The notes: generated from the letters alone by a model not told the origin. A stretch of 64,000 nt of DNA from Burkholderiales bacterium (GCA_020853025.1 JADYZP010000062.1:50477-114476); one strand, 5' to 3'. Shown: positions 31,755 to 39,108, counted from the first letter of the stretch. Numbers and translations: made by a program.

Positions 31755-31766
31755 TGCACATATTAT
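31738..31766 (+). promoter_or_regulatory. Promoter of the integrase gene
   Basis: -35 TTGTCA (31738-31743), 17-bp spacer, -10 TATTAT (31761-31766); each box matches consensus at 5 of 6. The start point would be near 31773, which excludes the track's TTG start at 31772 and leaves a ~25-nt leader with GGGAG before the ATG at 31799. It overlaps the repeat cluster, so integrase binding could repress it. Confidence 0.65.
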
Positions 31767-31798
31767 GAGGGTTGATATGTGGGGCGGGAGAAAACGGA

Positions 31799-33070
31799 AT
31801 GAGACCAAAACGCAAGCAACATCCGCACAATGCACTGACGCCAATGGGGGTGCGCAACCAGCGCGAGCCCGGCCGCTACGCCGACGGTAACGGGTTGTAC
31901 CTGGTCGTCGATCCGAGCGGTGCGAAGCGTTGGTTGCTGCGCACCGTCATCATGGGCAAGCGTACCGACATGGGGCTAGGCAGCGTGCGCCTGGTGCCGT
32001 TGGCCGATGCGCGCAAAAAGGCGATCGACTACCGCGGCGCCGCGCGCGACGGCGGCGATCCGATGGAAGCGCGGCGCACCGCAAGGCGCATAGTGCCCAC
32101 GTTCGAGCAGGCCGCCGACGCCGTACACACAAGCCACAAAGCCGCGTGGCGCAACGCCAAGCATCGCGACCAGTGGATCAACACGCTGCGCCTGTACGTC
32201 TGCCCAGAACTTGGCAAAGTGCGCGTGGATCGCATTGGCACCGCCGATGTGCTGCGCGTGCTGTCGCCGATATGGCTCGCCAAGCCCGAGACGGCGCGGC
32301 GCGTGCGCCAGCGGATGCGCACGGTGCTGGATTGGGCCAAGGCGGCCGGCCATCGTACCGGCGACAATCCGGTCGATAGCGTCGAGCAGGGACTGCCGAA
32401 GCACGCCGATCGCGCCGAGCATCACGCCGCCCTGCCCTACGCCAGCGTCCCGATCTTTGCGATGCACCTGCAGGCGTCCGACGCCGGCGCGAGCGTCAAA
32501 CTTGCCTTCGAGTTCGCGCTGCTGACGGCGGCGCGTACCGGCGAAGTGCTTGGTGCCCAATGGGACGAAATCGGCACCGACGCGATGGTGTGGACCATTC
32601 CCGCGTCGCGCATGAAGGCCAAGCGCGAGCACCGTGTACCGCTATCCCAGCGCGCCCTAGCGATCCTCGAAGTGGCGCGCGCCCTGGGTGGCAAGCCGTA
32701 TGTATTCCCCGGCCGCAAGGCCGATGTGACGCTATCGAACATGGCGTTTCTCATGACGCTGCGCCGTCTGGAAACGGGCGCCACGCACAAGGATGGCGAA
32801 CCGGAGACGTACGCCGAGCGGACCACGGCGCACGGCATGCGCAGCGCGTTCCGCGATTGGGCTGCCGAGCGTACCAATTTCCCGCGCGAAGTCTGCGAGA
32901 CGGCGCTTGCCCACGCGAACCGGGACAAGGTGGAGGCCGCCTACCGGCGCTCCGACCTGTTCGAGCAGCGGCGCGCGCTCATGGGGCAATGGGCCGAGTT
33001 CGTGGGCACGCCATCCGAATCCGCGACCGTCCACACGATGCAGCGCAACGGCACCGCGGGGCGCGTATGA
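31799..33070 (+). CDS. Tyrosine integrase (P4-type)
   Basis: Site-specific recombinase of the phage/island integrase family with the N-terminal DUF4102-like arm-binding domain (GLYLVVDPSGAKRWLLR), a SAM-like core-binding domain and the catalytic domain. Visible catalytic residues: Arg in LLTAARTGEVLGAQW, the HGMRSAFRDWA box (His-x-x-Arg), the second His in ALAHANRDK and the nucleophile Tyr in VEAAYRRSD. 423 residues from the ATG at 31799. It lies next to the distal att copy, not next to the intact tRNA. Its stop overlaps the next ATG (ATGA). Confidence 0.93.
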   Translation: MRPKRKQHPHNALTPMGVRNQREPGRYADGNGLYLVVDPSGAKRWLLRTVIMGKRTDMGLGSVRLVPLADARKKAIDYRGAARDGGDPMEARRTARRIVPTFEQAADAVHTSHKAAWRNAKHRDQWINTLRLYVCPELGKVRVDRIGTADVLRVLSPIWLAKPETARRVRQRMRTVLDWAKAAGHRTGDNPVDSVEQGLPKHADRAEHHAALPYASVPIFAMHLQASDAGASVKLAFEFALLTAARTGEVLGAQWDEIGTDAMVWTIPASRMKAKREHRVPLSQRALAILEVARALGGKPYVFPGRKADVTLSNMAFLMTLRRLETGATHKDGEPETYAERTTAHGMRSAFRDWAAERTNFPREVCETALAHANRDKVEAAYRRSDLFEQRRALMGQWAEFVGTPSESATVHTMQRNGTAGRV

Positions 33071-33486
33071 CCGTCGACCTATGGGAACTGGAAATTGACT
33101 ACATCGTTATGGAGACGCGCCGCACCCGCAATACGTGGCGCCTAGTCGAATGTTTGCGTGACGATCGACTCGAACTGCACCCCAAGTTGCGTGCCCTATG
33201 TGCGGATGTGCTATCCGGCAAGGTCAACGCATCGTATAGCGAGCCTCCATACCGGCCGCCCCAATGGCATGTGCGCCGGGAAGTGGAAATGTGGCGCAAG
33301 TTGTTAGCTGACGGCGACGCGCGCGTGATTCAGATCGTGCGGGAAAGAGGCATCGAAGGCGCGGACGACGGCCGAAGACGATCAACGATTGCGAAGACGC
33401 TGGCCGCAGAAGTCCTTGGCGTATCGGTCGACAAAATCGGCCGCATGCTGTTCCCTCGAAAGGACAGAAACAAGCCGTCTGTCTAA
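33067..33486 (+). CDS. Unknown protein coupled to the integrase
   Basis: A 139-residue protein whose ATG overlaps the int stop, so it is translationally coupled. The N-terminal half is acidic and helical (DLWELEIDYIVMETRRTRN); the C-terminal part has a possible HTH (RRSTIAKTLAAEVLGVSVDK) and a basic end. I do not recognise a family. Coupling to int suggests a role in integration/excision or regulation, but that is only context. A minus-strand ORF overlaps its last third. Confidence 0.6.
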   Translation: MTVDLWELEIDYIVMETRRTRNTWRLVECLRDDRLELHPKLRALCADVLSGKVNASYSEPPYRPPQWHVRREVEMWRKLLADGDARVIQIVRERGIEGADDGRRRSTIAKTLAAEVLGVSVDKIGRMLFPRKDRNKPSV

Positions 33487-33723
33487 GATCGAGGCCGGAT
33501 GAATCATCCAGTTGGCGCCGGTGCTTTTTTTCGCCGGCCGTTGCTTGCCGTCCCGGCCGGTGGTCTTGTCTGAACTGCGTGATTCACGCAGTTGCAGTAC
33601 GAGTTGGTCGCCCACCCCGCACATTTCCGCAATCGCCCGGCTCGACAGATTCGAGAATTCGCGCGCAAAATAACTAGAAAACGTGCGCGGGTATCCGTAG
33701 CCGTTGATTGAGGCCACCTGCAC
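33382..33723 (-). CDS. Possible regulator: ParB-like HTH fragment on the minus strand
   Basis: The only leftward ORF of the element, 113 residues from a GTG at 33723. Residues about 28-70 (SSRAIAEMCGVGDQLVLQLR, then TTGRDGKQRPAKK) match the usual C-terminal HTH and GxDGKxRPA motif of ParB/sulfiredoxin-like plasmid and phage regulators, but the nuclease-like N-terminal domain is absent. The last ~35 residues are antisense to the gene at 33067-33486 and may be meaningless. It is divergent from the AlpA-like gene with 35 bp between. It could be a small regulator or a remnant. Confidence 0.45.
   Translation of the reverse strand: MQVASINGYGYPRTFSSYFAREFSNLSSRAIAEMCGVGDQLVLQLRESRSSDKTTGRDGKQRPAKKSTGANWMIHPASILDRRLVSVLSREQHAADFVDRYAKDFCGQRLRNR
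33573..33593. repeat. Perfect 21-bp palindrome
   Basis: AACTGCGTGA-T-TCACGCAGTT: two perfect 10-bp arms around one base, inside the minus-strand ORF and ~165 bp upstream of the AlpA-like gene. The size and symmetry fit an operator for a dimeric repressor; there is no T run to make it a terminator. Function not shown. Confidence 0.45.
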
Positions 33724-33758
33724 TATCCGGAACGTGCTAACCGTTTCGGAGGTGCGAA

Positions 33759-33962
33759 GTGGATCAAGTCGACATCGTCATTCGCCGCCCGCGCGCGCTG
33801 CGCGAGTATCTCGATTGCAGCACCGTTACGGCGTGGCGCCGAGAACGGAACAATCCGAATTGGCCCCGCCCGGTAGACATGGGCGGCGGGCGCATCGGCT
33901 ATAAGCTGTCTGAAATTCGCCGCTACGTCGAGTCGCTGAAGTTCGCACAGCGTGCGGCATGA
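33759..33962 (+). CDS. AlpA-like DNA-binding regulator
   Basis: A 67-residue protein with the AlpA/excisionase winged-HTH pattern: IVIRRPRALREYLDCSTVTAWRR (in part), then PNWPRPVDMGGGRIGYKLSEIRRYVE. Such proteins activate excision and replication genes in P4-like satellites and islands. GTG start with GGAGG 6 bp upstream. It opens a four-gene run in which every junction is an ATGA overlap. Confidence 0.8.
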   Translation: MDQVDIVIRRPRALREYLDCSTVTAWRRERNNPNWPRPVDMGGGRIGYKLSEIRRYVESLKFAQRAA

Positions 33963-34222
33963 GCGTCCAGAAACGACGAGAGCCGCTGGCGGGCGGCTCG
34001 ACGGCGCAAAACGGAACGGTACAACGCAATACTACCGCATCTTCGCTACGCTGGGCTGTGCTGGCGATTAAATCCAGCGGCGCACGGATCGTGTTCAACA
34101 CGTACGCCGACGAAATAGAAGCGTACCGCGTCGCCCACCAGTTGCTCCGCGTGAACTGCTACGCCCGCGTTGAACTGGCGCGGCGCGGCGACATGCCGGG
34201 ACGGCAGCGGGGGTCGCGATGA
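33959..34222 (+). CDS. Small unknown protein of the replication operon
   Basis: An 87-residue basic protein overlapping the AlpA-like gene by 4 bp and the next gene by 4 bp. The central segment SSLRWAVLAIKSSGARIVFNTYAD reads like a small mixed alpha/beta fold. No family is recognised. Tight coupling on both sides argues that it is expressed with the replication genes. Confidence 0.55.
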   Translation: MSVQKRREPLAGGSTAQNGTVQRNTTASSLRWAVLAIKSSGARIVFNTYADEIEAYRVAHQLLRVNCYARVELARRGDMPGRQRGSR

Positions 34223-34716
34223 CCGCGGCAACGCTCGTTGACCGCTTGGACGGAGTCCGCCGTACCGGGCGTGACACCTGGCTCGCTAAGTGTCCGGCAC
34301 ACGATGATCGCCGGCCATCACTGTCCGTTCGCGAACTTGATGATGGGCGAACGCTGGTGCATTGCTTCGGCGGATGCACTGTAGACGCTGTTGTCGGCGC
34401 CGTGGGCTTGGAACTCGACGCGTTGTTTCCACCACGCGCCGCGACCATTTCGAGCCTTCCGGGAACGCGGCGACCCTTTCCCGCTGCGGACATCCTTCGC
34501 ACGATGACGCATGAAGCGATCATCGTCCTCATCGTGGCGGTCAGGATCGATCGGGCCGAAGCGCTTGAGCCGGGCGAACGAGAGCGCCTCGCGTTAGCCG
34601 TGCGCCGGATTCAGTCCGCGGCTGATATTGCGTTGCCAGAGCGCGACCGGCGTAGGGAGTTTCGCCAGGCGGCGGCGATTGCGGAGCGTGACCTCGCGGA
34701 CTGGAATGCAGCATGA
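34219..34716 (+). CDS. Primase-type zinc-finger protein
   Basis: 165 residues. The N-terminal 65 residues form a CHC2-like zinc-binding domain: WLAKCPAHDDRRPSLSV followed by LVHCFGGCTVDAVV, the pattern at the start of phage and plasmid primases. The catalytic TOPRIM domain is missing; the rest is a helical region rich in Arg and Glu. It may load the host primase or act with the adjacent RepA-like ATPase. ATGA overlaps on both sides. Confidence 0.72.
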   Translation: MTAATLVDRLDGVRRTGRDTWLAKCPAHDDRRPSLSVRELDDGRTLVHCFGGCTVDAVVGAVGLELDALFPPRAATISSLPGTRRPFPAADILRTMTHEAIIVLIVAVRIDRAEALEPGERERLALAVRRIQSAADIALPERDRRREFRQAAAIAERDLADWNAA

Positions 34717-35795
34717 GCGATGGAGTCGCCTACCTGGACGAGTATTTCTCGCGGCAATTTCAGGATCATACCGCGCGGTACGGTCCGCCAGAGGCCGATA
34801 CAGTCGATAGCGCACTCGAGTACGAATTCGCGGATGCCTTGGGCGACGACGGCGATGAGGCCGACGAGCTGATCGAAGGCGTCGTTACGCGCGGCGCAAT
34901 GGGTTGTCTGTACGGCGACAGCAACAGCGGCAAGACCTTCCTCGCGATCGACACCGCATGCGCCATCGCGCGCGGCATCCCCTGGATGGGTCGCAACGTC
35001 GAGCCCGGCATGGTCGTTTATCTGGCCGCCGAGTCGCCGGCTTCGGTTCGGCGCCGCTTGCGCGCCTACCATCGGCACCACGGCTGCAGAGTGCCTAACT
35101 TCGCCATCGTTAAGTCCCCGATCGACCTCTACAACGGTGCGGCAGATACGAAACGAATCATTGACCTGGTGGCCAAGCTTGAACAGGACACCGGCCAGAA
35201 ATGCGCGTTGGTCATCGGTGACACCCTGTCGCGCTTGTGTGCTGGCGCCAATGAAAACAGCGGCGAGGACATGTCCATCGTCGTGCGTCACGTCGACCGG
35301 ATCCGCGAGGCGTGCGGCGCGCACTTCCTGCTTATCCACCACACCGGCAAGGATGCCGCCCGCGGCATGCGCGGCTGGTCGGGAATGCGGGCCGCGATCG
35401 ACACCGAGATCTCGGTGTCGATCGACGACGCCACTGGCGCCCACGCGGCCGAGATCACCAAACAAAGGGACATCCCCGGCAAGGGCGATCGCATCGGCTT
35501 TCGCCTTCATGTTGTCGAGATGGGCGTCGGCAAGTGGGGCAAGCCGATCACGTCGTGCGTCGTGACCAACGCTGACGCCCCGCCGAAGCCGGCCAAGGGC
35601 AAGCGAGAGTCCGAGATAGCAGGCGCGATCACCGAGCTTTTGACCAGTCGCGGCGCCGGAATGAAACGGGGCGCGATCGCCGATCACTTCGATGGACGGT
35701 ATAGGGATACGTCCGTGTTCCGGGAAATCCGCAAGCTTCTGGAAACCGGACGTCTGCGCGAAGCCGTCGGCATCGTTGCCGTGGTGCAGCCTTGA
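34713..35795 (+). CDS. RepA-like replicative ATPase (AAA_25/RecA-like helicase)
   Basis: 360 residues. Walker A is GDSNSGKTF at about residue 70, Walker B LVIGDTLSRL at about 168, and a sensor-like LLIHHTGKD follows, as in hexameric RSF1010 RepA-type helicases carried by plasmids and satellites. A C-terminal winged-helix-like part (ITELLTSRGAGMKRGAIADH) could bind DNA. It is the last gene of the coupled replication operon and is followed within 4 bp by a dense repeat array, the expected place for its origin. Confidence 0.82.
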   Translation: MSDGVAYLDEYFSRQFQDHTARYGPPEADTVDSALEYEFADALGDDGDEADELIEGVVTRGAMGCLYGDSNSGKTFLAIDTACAIARGIPWMGRNVEPGMVVYLAAESPASVRRRLRAYHRHHGCRVPNFAIVKSPIDLYNGAADTKRIIDLVAKLEQDTGQKCALVIGDTLSRLCAGANENSGEDMSIVVRHVDRIREACGAHFLLIHHTGKDAARGMRGWSGMRAAIDTEISVSIDDATGAHAAEITKQRDIPGKGDRIGFRLHVVEMGVGKWGKPITSCVVTNADAPPKPAKGKRESEIAGAITELLTSRGAGMKRGAIADHFDGRYRDTSVFREIRKLLETGRLREAVGIVAVVQP

Positions 35796-35798
35796 GAC

Positions 35799-35915
35799 TG
35801 TCCGTCTACTGTCCTCTGTCCTCTCATATAGAGAGAGGACAGGACAGGACAGTAAACATCCGGACGCTGTCTTGCTGTCCGAATGTGCTCTTGGACAGCG
35901 TTGGACAGTTGGACA
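35799..35915. repeat. Iteron-like array: ten TGTCC/GGACA pentamers, candidate origin
   Basis: Four TGTCC (35799, 35810, 35817, 35876) and six GGACA (35837, 35842, 35847, 35893, 35903, 35911) in 117 bp. The right end has three TTGGACAG octamers at 35891, 35901 and 35909. The left part contains a perfect 10-bp inverted repeat CTGTCCTCTC / GAGAGGACAG (35816-35825, 35833-35842) around ATATAGA. An A-rich patch (CCATAAAAAAAGAC) follows at about 35964. Position just after repA and the phased direct repeats suggest a replication origin. Confidence 0.6.
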
Positions 35916-36108
35916 GTAGCACGCAGGCGGGCCTCGATTTCTACGTCGACACCTTCCTCTACCCCATAAAAAAAGACTATGGCCGATGCACTGGTCATAC
36001 ACAGCGGCGGAGCGACACTCCGCCTAGCGCAACCCTAACTGACTGTTTTTACGATGGTCGTGACGATGCGCGCTATTTACCCCACACTTCAACCCACGAA
36101 GGGCAGCT
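35916..36108. other. Non-coding remainder of the repA-to-unknown gap
   Basis: Beyond the pentamer array this stretch holds the A7 tract near 35968 and a 7-bp hairpin GGCGGAG-CGACA-CTCCGCC (36006-36024) without an adjacent T run, then the ribosome site (GAAGGGCAG) of the next gene. A start point for the second operon is likely here, but no consensus promoter is evident. No gene is supported. Confidence 0.35.
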
Positions 36109-36933
36109 ATGAACGCGAACGTAAGTGCAGTCAACAGCACCAGCGTATTGACCGTGCCGAATCCCGGCGCCCGCGGCGGCGATTTCTACTTCGCCAAGCC
36201 GCAAGGCCACAATGCCGACATTCTCGGCGCCATTCACGCGATCCAAGAGGCGGCGACCAGCTTCTACCGCAACTGGTCCGACGTGCAAGCGGATCACGCG
36301 CCCGGCACGCATGCGCGCCAGGACAAGACCAACGCGTCATGCCGGGCGGCGCTAAAGGCGCTTGGCGCCCAGGTGCCACGGCTGGAGCGCGTGCGGTCGG
36401 AAATCGTTGAACGCAAGGCCGGCGTGTCGGTCGCGGCGGAGTACACAACTTCCCGGCCTTGGGAATGGGTTTTCGACTTGGCCACGGCTGCCCAGGTGCT
36501 CGCTATGGACGCCGGGCGGCGCAGGATGACGGTGCGCACGCTGGCCGATGATCCCGGCCCGAACTGGTTGCTTGGCGAAGCGATGGTACGCGTGCCAGTA
36601 CACCTGACTGGCATCACGCTCGCCGAGCAGGACGAAATCGAAACGCGCATGTTCCAACGTCTGCGCCCTGACAAGTACAAGGCGCTGGTCGACGACATTG
36701 CAGACCTGAACGCAGCCAACGGGATGTTGCGCAAGCTCGCGCTGGCGATCGGCGGGCTATGCCTGGACACCGCCATCTTCGTCACGGAAAACGCAACGCT
36801 GCATCGTCACATCCTCACCGAGACACCGATTAGCTGGCGCTCCGGGCGGATTCTGGCCGACGAGGACGCGACCAACGTCAGCGAGCCGGCAGTGCAGGCT
36901 GGAAACGCGCTGGAAGTCTCGGATGCCGCGTAG
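36109..36933 (+). CDS. Unknown element-encoded protein
   Basis: 274 residues, ATG with AAGGG upstream. The N-terminus is polar (VNSTSVLTVPNPGARGGDFYFAKP); the middle is helical and charged (AALKALGAQVPRLERVRSEIVER), and the end acidic. No membrane segment, signal peptide or recognised domain. Composition is unlike capsid or portal proteins. It lies between the origin-like array and the terminase genes, so a role in replication control, helper interference or DNA packaging is possible, but none is shown. Confidence 0.65.
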   Translation: MNANVSAVNSTSVLTVPNPGARGGDFYFAKPQGHNADILGAIHAIQEAATSFYRNWSDVQADHAPGTHARQDKTNASCRAALKALGAQVPRLERVRSEIVERKAGVSVAAEYTTSRPWEWVFDLATAAQVLAMDAGRRRMTVRTLADDPGPNWLLGEAMVRVPVHLTGITLAEQDEIETRMFQRLRPDKYKALVDDIADLNAANGMLRKLALAIGGLCLDTAIFVTENATLHRHILTETPISWRSGRILADEDATNVSEPAVQAGNALEVSDAA

Positions 36934-37047
36934 AAGCGCCCGCGTGCCCCTCGTGGGCGCCCGTTGCGGGGCCACCCTTGTGGCGATCCATCTCCCGGCG
37001 GTTCAGTCCTTTCCTGACCCGATCACGATGCGCGAGGGGAATGTGCG

Positions 37048-37494
37048 TTGACCAAGCTTACTGGAAATCCTACTGGCCGCCCGCCGAAGGCGCCACCGCC
37101 TGATGCGGCACAGCGTATCGAATTGCTCGCTTCCGATGGCTTTTCCGTGCGCGGTATCGCTAAAGCGATGGGCGCCGCCTTCGAGACGCTGCAGCGTTGG
37201 TTTGACGATTATCCGGAGTTGCGGGAAGCCTTCGAGAATGGCCGCGAACAGGAGCGTTACACGCTGCACAACGGCCTGTATGTCGCCGCAACCGAAAAGG
37301 GAAATATGGTTGCGGCGATGTTCCTGCTCAAAGCACGCCACGGCTACCGCGAAGGCGACCAAGGCGAAACCGCGAACCGAGTTTCCATCAATTTCACGCT
37401 GCCGGGCGCGTTGAAGCCGGAGCAATTCACGATCGAACATGAGCCGACCGATCAACCTAAGCGCATTTCAGCAGCGCGCCCTACTCGTTCCTGA
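37048..37494 (+). CDS. Terminase small subunit-like protein
   Basis: 148 residues with TTG start and GAGGGG about 9 bp upstream. The basic N-terminus (TKLTGNPTGRPPKAPP) precedes an HTH region (AAQRIELLASDGFSVRGIAKAMG, in part) and an oligomerisation-like helix pair, the layout of small terminases that recognise phage DNA pac/cos sites. The next gene, the large terminase, overlaps its last 56 bp in another frame, a typical terS-terL junction. Confidence 0.75.
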   Translation: MTKLTGNPTGRPPKAPPPDAAQRIELLASDGFSVRGIAKAMGAAFETLQRWFDDYPELREAFENGREQERYTLHNGLYVAATEKGNMVAAMFLLKARHGYREGDQGETANRVSINFTLPGALKPEQFTIEHEPTDQPKRISAARPTRS

Positions 37495-38803
37495 AGAATA
37501 CGACCTGTTCCTGGGCGGCGGGCGCGGCGGCGGGAAGTCGTACACGTTGGGCGTGCTCGCGCTACGTCACGCGGAGCAGTACCGCGAGCGTGCGCGTATT
37601 TTGTATCTGCGGCGGACCTACAAGGGCCTGGCCGACTTCGAACTATTGACGCGTGACCTTTTCGGCGACGTGTACGGGATGGCCGCGCGCTACAACGCGG
37701 CCGAGCATGTTTGGCGCCTGCCGAACGGAGCCTATCTCGAGCTGGGGCAATTGGAGACGGCCGCGGAGTACGGGAAGTTTCAAGGCCGCTCGTTCACGCT
37801 GATGCTGGCCGACGAAATCGGGCAACACCCGATGCCGGACCTGCTCGACATGATGCGCTCGAACCTGCGCGGCGGGCATGACGTGCCGGTGCGCGTGGTG
37901 TTCGCCGCCAATCCCGGCGGACCTGGCCACTACTGGATCGCCAAGCGCTACGTGTTCATGGCGGCGCCGTGGAGTCCATTCCATGAGCCGAAATCAAATC
38001 GGCAATGGTTGTATGCGCCGAGCACGTTCGTAGACAACCAGTTCATTGACCGCGACCAATACCGCGAGCAATTGGGCAGCGCGTGCCCAGATGATCCCGA
38101 ACTGTTGCGCGCATGGCTGACTGGTGACTGGACCGTGAACCGTGGCGCCTATTTCGCCGCCGTGCTGGAGGAGGCCCGCAACGCCATCGAGCCGTGGCCG
38201 GCGATCCCGGAGGGATGGGAGACGTGGCTCGCGCACGACTTCGGCAGCAGCGCGCCGAGCGTGACCTACATTTGCGCGCAAAGTCCCGGCGCTACCGTGG
38301 CCGATCGTTTCTATCCACGCGACAGCATCGTATTGGTGGATGAGCTGGCCGCGGTGCGCCGTGACAATCTGAACATGGGACTTGGTTGGACCGCGCCGAC
38401 GACCGCGGAGGCCATCCGGGAAATGTGCGCAACCTGGAAAGTGCGCCCGGAAGGTGTTGCGGACGATGCCTGCTTTGCGAAGTCCGGACACGGCGCCGGC
38501 AGCATCGCCGACGAGTTCGCGCGGGCAGGCGTGCGCTTTCGCCCCGCGCAGAAGTCGGAGCGCATTCCCGGCTGGCAGAAGATGCGGCGCTTGCTGGCCG
38601 ACGCCGGCAAGCCCGACAAGCCGGGCCTGTATGTGAGCCGCGGCTGCTCCTACTTCTGGGCGACGGTGCCGTATCTCGCGCGCGACCAGAAGCGCGTCGA
38701 GGACGTGGACAGTTCAGGCCCGGACCACGCGGCCGACGCGGTGCGCTACGGGTGCCTGCGCCGCGACCTGCGCCTGCAGCGCGTGGGGTTGGCCGGCATC
38801 TAG
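37439..38803 (+). CDS. Phage terminase large subunit
   Basis: 454 residues. ATPase domain: Walker A GGGRGGGKSYT at about residue 27, a Walker B-like TLMLADEIGQH near 123, and VVFAANPGGPGHYWIAKRY. Nuclease domain: aspartates in WLAHDFGSSAPS, GVADDACFAK and SGPDHAADAVRYG. Both domains are complete, so it should be able to cut and translocate DNA. It is the last gene of the element; the att repeat lies 85 bp later and no portal or head gene follows. Confidence 0.9.
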   Translation: MSRPINLSAFQQRALLVPEEYDLFLGGGRGGGKSYTLGVLALRHAEQYRERARILYLRRTYKGLADFELLTRDLFGDVYGMAARYNAAEHVWRLPNGAYLELGQLETAAEYGKFQGRSFTLMLADEIGQHPMPDLLDMMRSNLRGGHDVPVRVVFAANPGGPGHYWIAKRYVFMAAPWSPFHEPKSNRQWLYAPSTFVDNQFIDRDQYREQLGSACPDDPELLRAWLTGDWTVNRGAYFAAVLEEARNAIEPWPAIPEGWETWLAHDFGSSAPSVTYICAQSPGATVADRFYPRDSIVLVDELAAVRRDNLNMGLGWTAPTTAEAIREMCATWKVRPEGVADDACFAKSGHGAGSIADEFARAGVRFRPAQKSERIPGWQKMRRLLADAGKPDKPGLYVSRGCSYFWATVPYLARDQKRVEDVDSSGPDHAADAVRYGCLRRDLRLQRVGLAGI

Positions 38804-38888
38804 CGCCAAAATAATGAGGGGCGCAATGTGGGCTTTTTGATGATGCCGTTCTATTTTTGCAATATAAACAATGGCTTATACATAGTAT

Positions 38889-38902
38889 TGGCGGAGAGCG
38901 AG
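38889..38902 (-). repeat. attR: core within the tRNA-Ser 3' end
   Basis: TGGCGGAGAGCGAG, identical to 31617-31630. It covers the encoded CCA, the discriminator and the 3' acceptor strand of tRNA-Ser, so integration restores an intact tRNA. Confidence 0.75.
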
Positions 38903-38978
38903 GGATTCGAACCCCCGTCCGGGTTGCCCCGAAACCTGATTTCGAGTCAGGCGCCTTCGACCACTCGGCCAGCTCTCC
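38889..38978 (-). tRNA. tRNA-Ser(CGA)
   Basis: Minus-strand sequence from 38978 starts GGAGAGCTGGCCGAGTGG. The acceptor stem is GGAGAGC/GCTCTCC, anticodon stem CCTGA/TCAGG around CTCGAAA gives anticodon CGA, the variable arm is long as in class II serine tRNAs, the T-loop is GTTCGAATC, and CCA is encoded. Length 90 nt. Its 3' end serves as the attachment site of the element to its left. Confidence 0.95.
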
Positions 38979-38990
38979 GCTGAGCGCTGG

Positions 38991-39020
38991 ATTATATCGT
39001 GCACGGCCCTGACGCGACAA
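38991..39020 (-). promoter_or_regulatory. Promoter of tRNA-Ser
   Basis: On the minus strand a perfect -10 TATAAT (38991-38996) lies 12 bp before the tRNA 5' end; 18 bp further upstream is a weak -35 TTGTCG (39015-39020). Confidence 0.65.
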
Positions 39021-39108
39021 AAACATCGTGTTCCGCGCGGTCATGCCAAAAAAATCGGAGGCCCGCGGGCCTCCGGGGAACTCCTTTGGCGCGATGCGTC
39101 GCGCGCTA

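Larger units (their letters stand above)
31617..38902 (+). mobile_element. Integrated satellite-like element of about 7.3 kb at tRNA-Ser
   Basis: A 14-bp direct repeat (TGGCGGAGAGCGAG) at 31617-31630 and 38889-38902 brackets the element; the right copy is the 3' end of an intact tRNA-Ser(CGA). Inside, all but one ORF run rightward: integrase, unknown, AlpA-like, unknown, zinc-finger primase-like, RepA-like ATPase, iteron-like array, unknown, terminase small and large subunits. A minus-strand HTH-like ORF lies in the middle. No portal, capsid, tail, lysis, transposase or resistance gene is present. AT content visibly rises at both inner ends. It may be a phage satellite or a prophage reduced by deletion. 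Confidence 0.85.

Noticed and set aside
31772-31798. Upstream TTG start of the integrase
   Set aside because: It coincides with the predicted transcription start point; the ATG at 31799 has a proper ribosome site.
35799-35915. CRISPR array
   Set aside because: The repeats are 5-8 bp, in both orientations, with 0-20 bp spacing; no 25-35 bp repeat-spacer regularity and no cas genes.
36006-36024. Intrinsic terminator
   Set aside because: A perfect 7-bp hairpin but the nearest T run is ~20 bp away.
31617-38902. Complete prophage
   Set aside because: No portal, head, tail or lysis gene is present between the att repeats.
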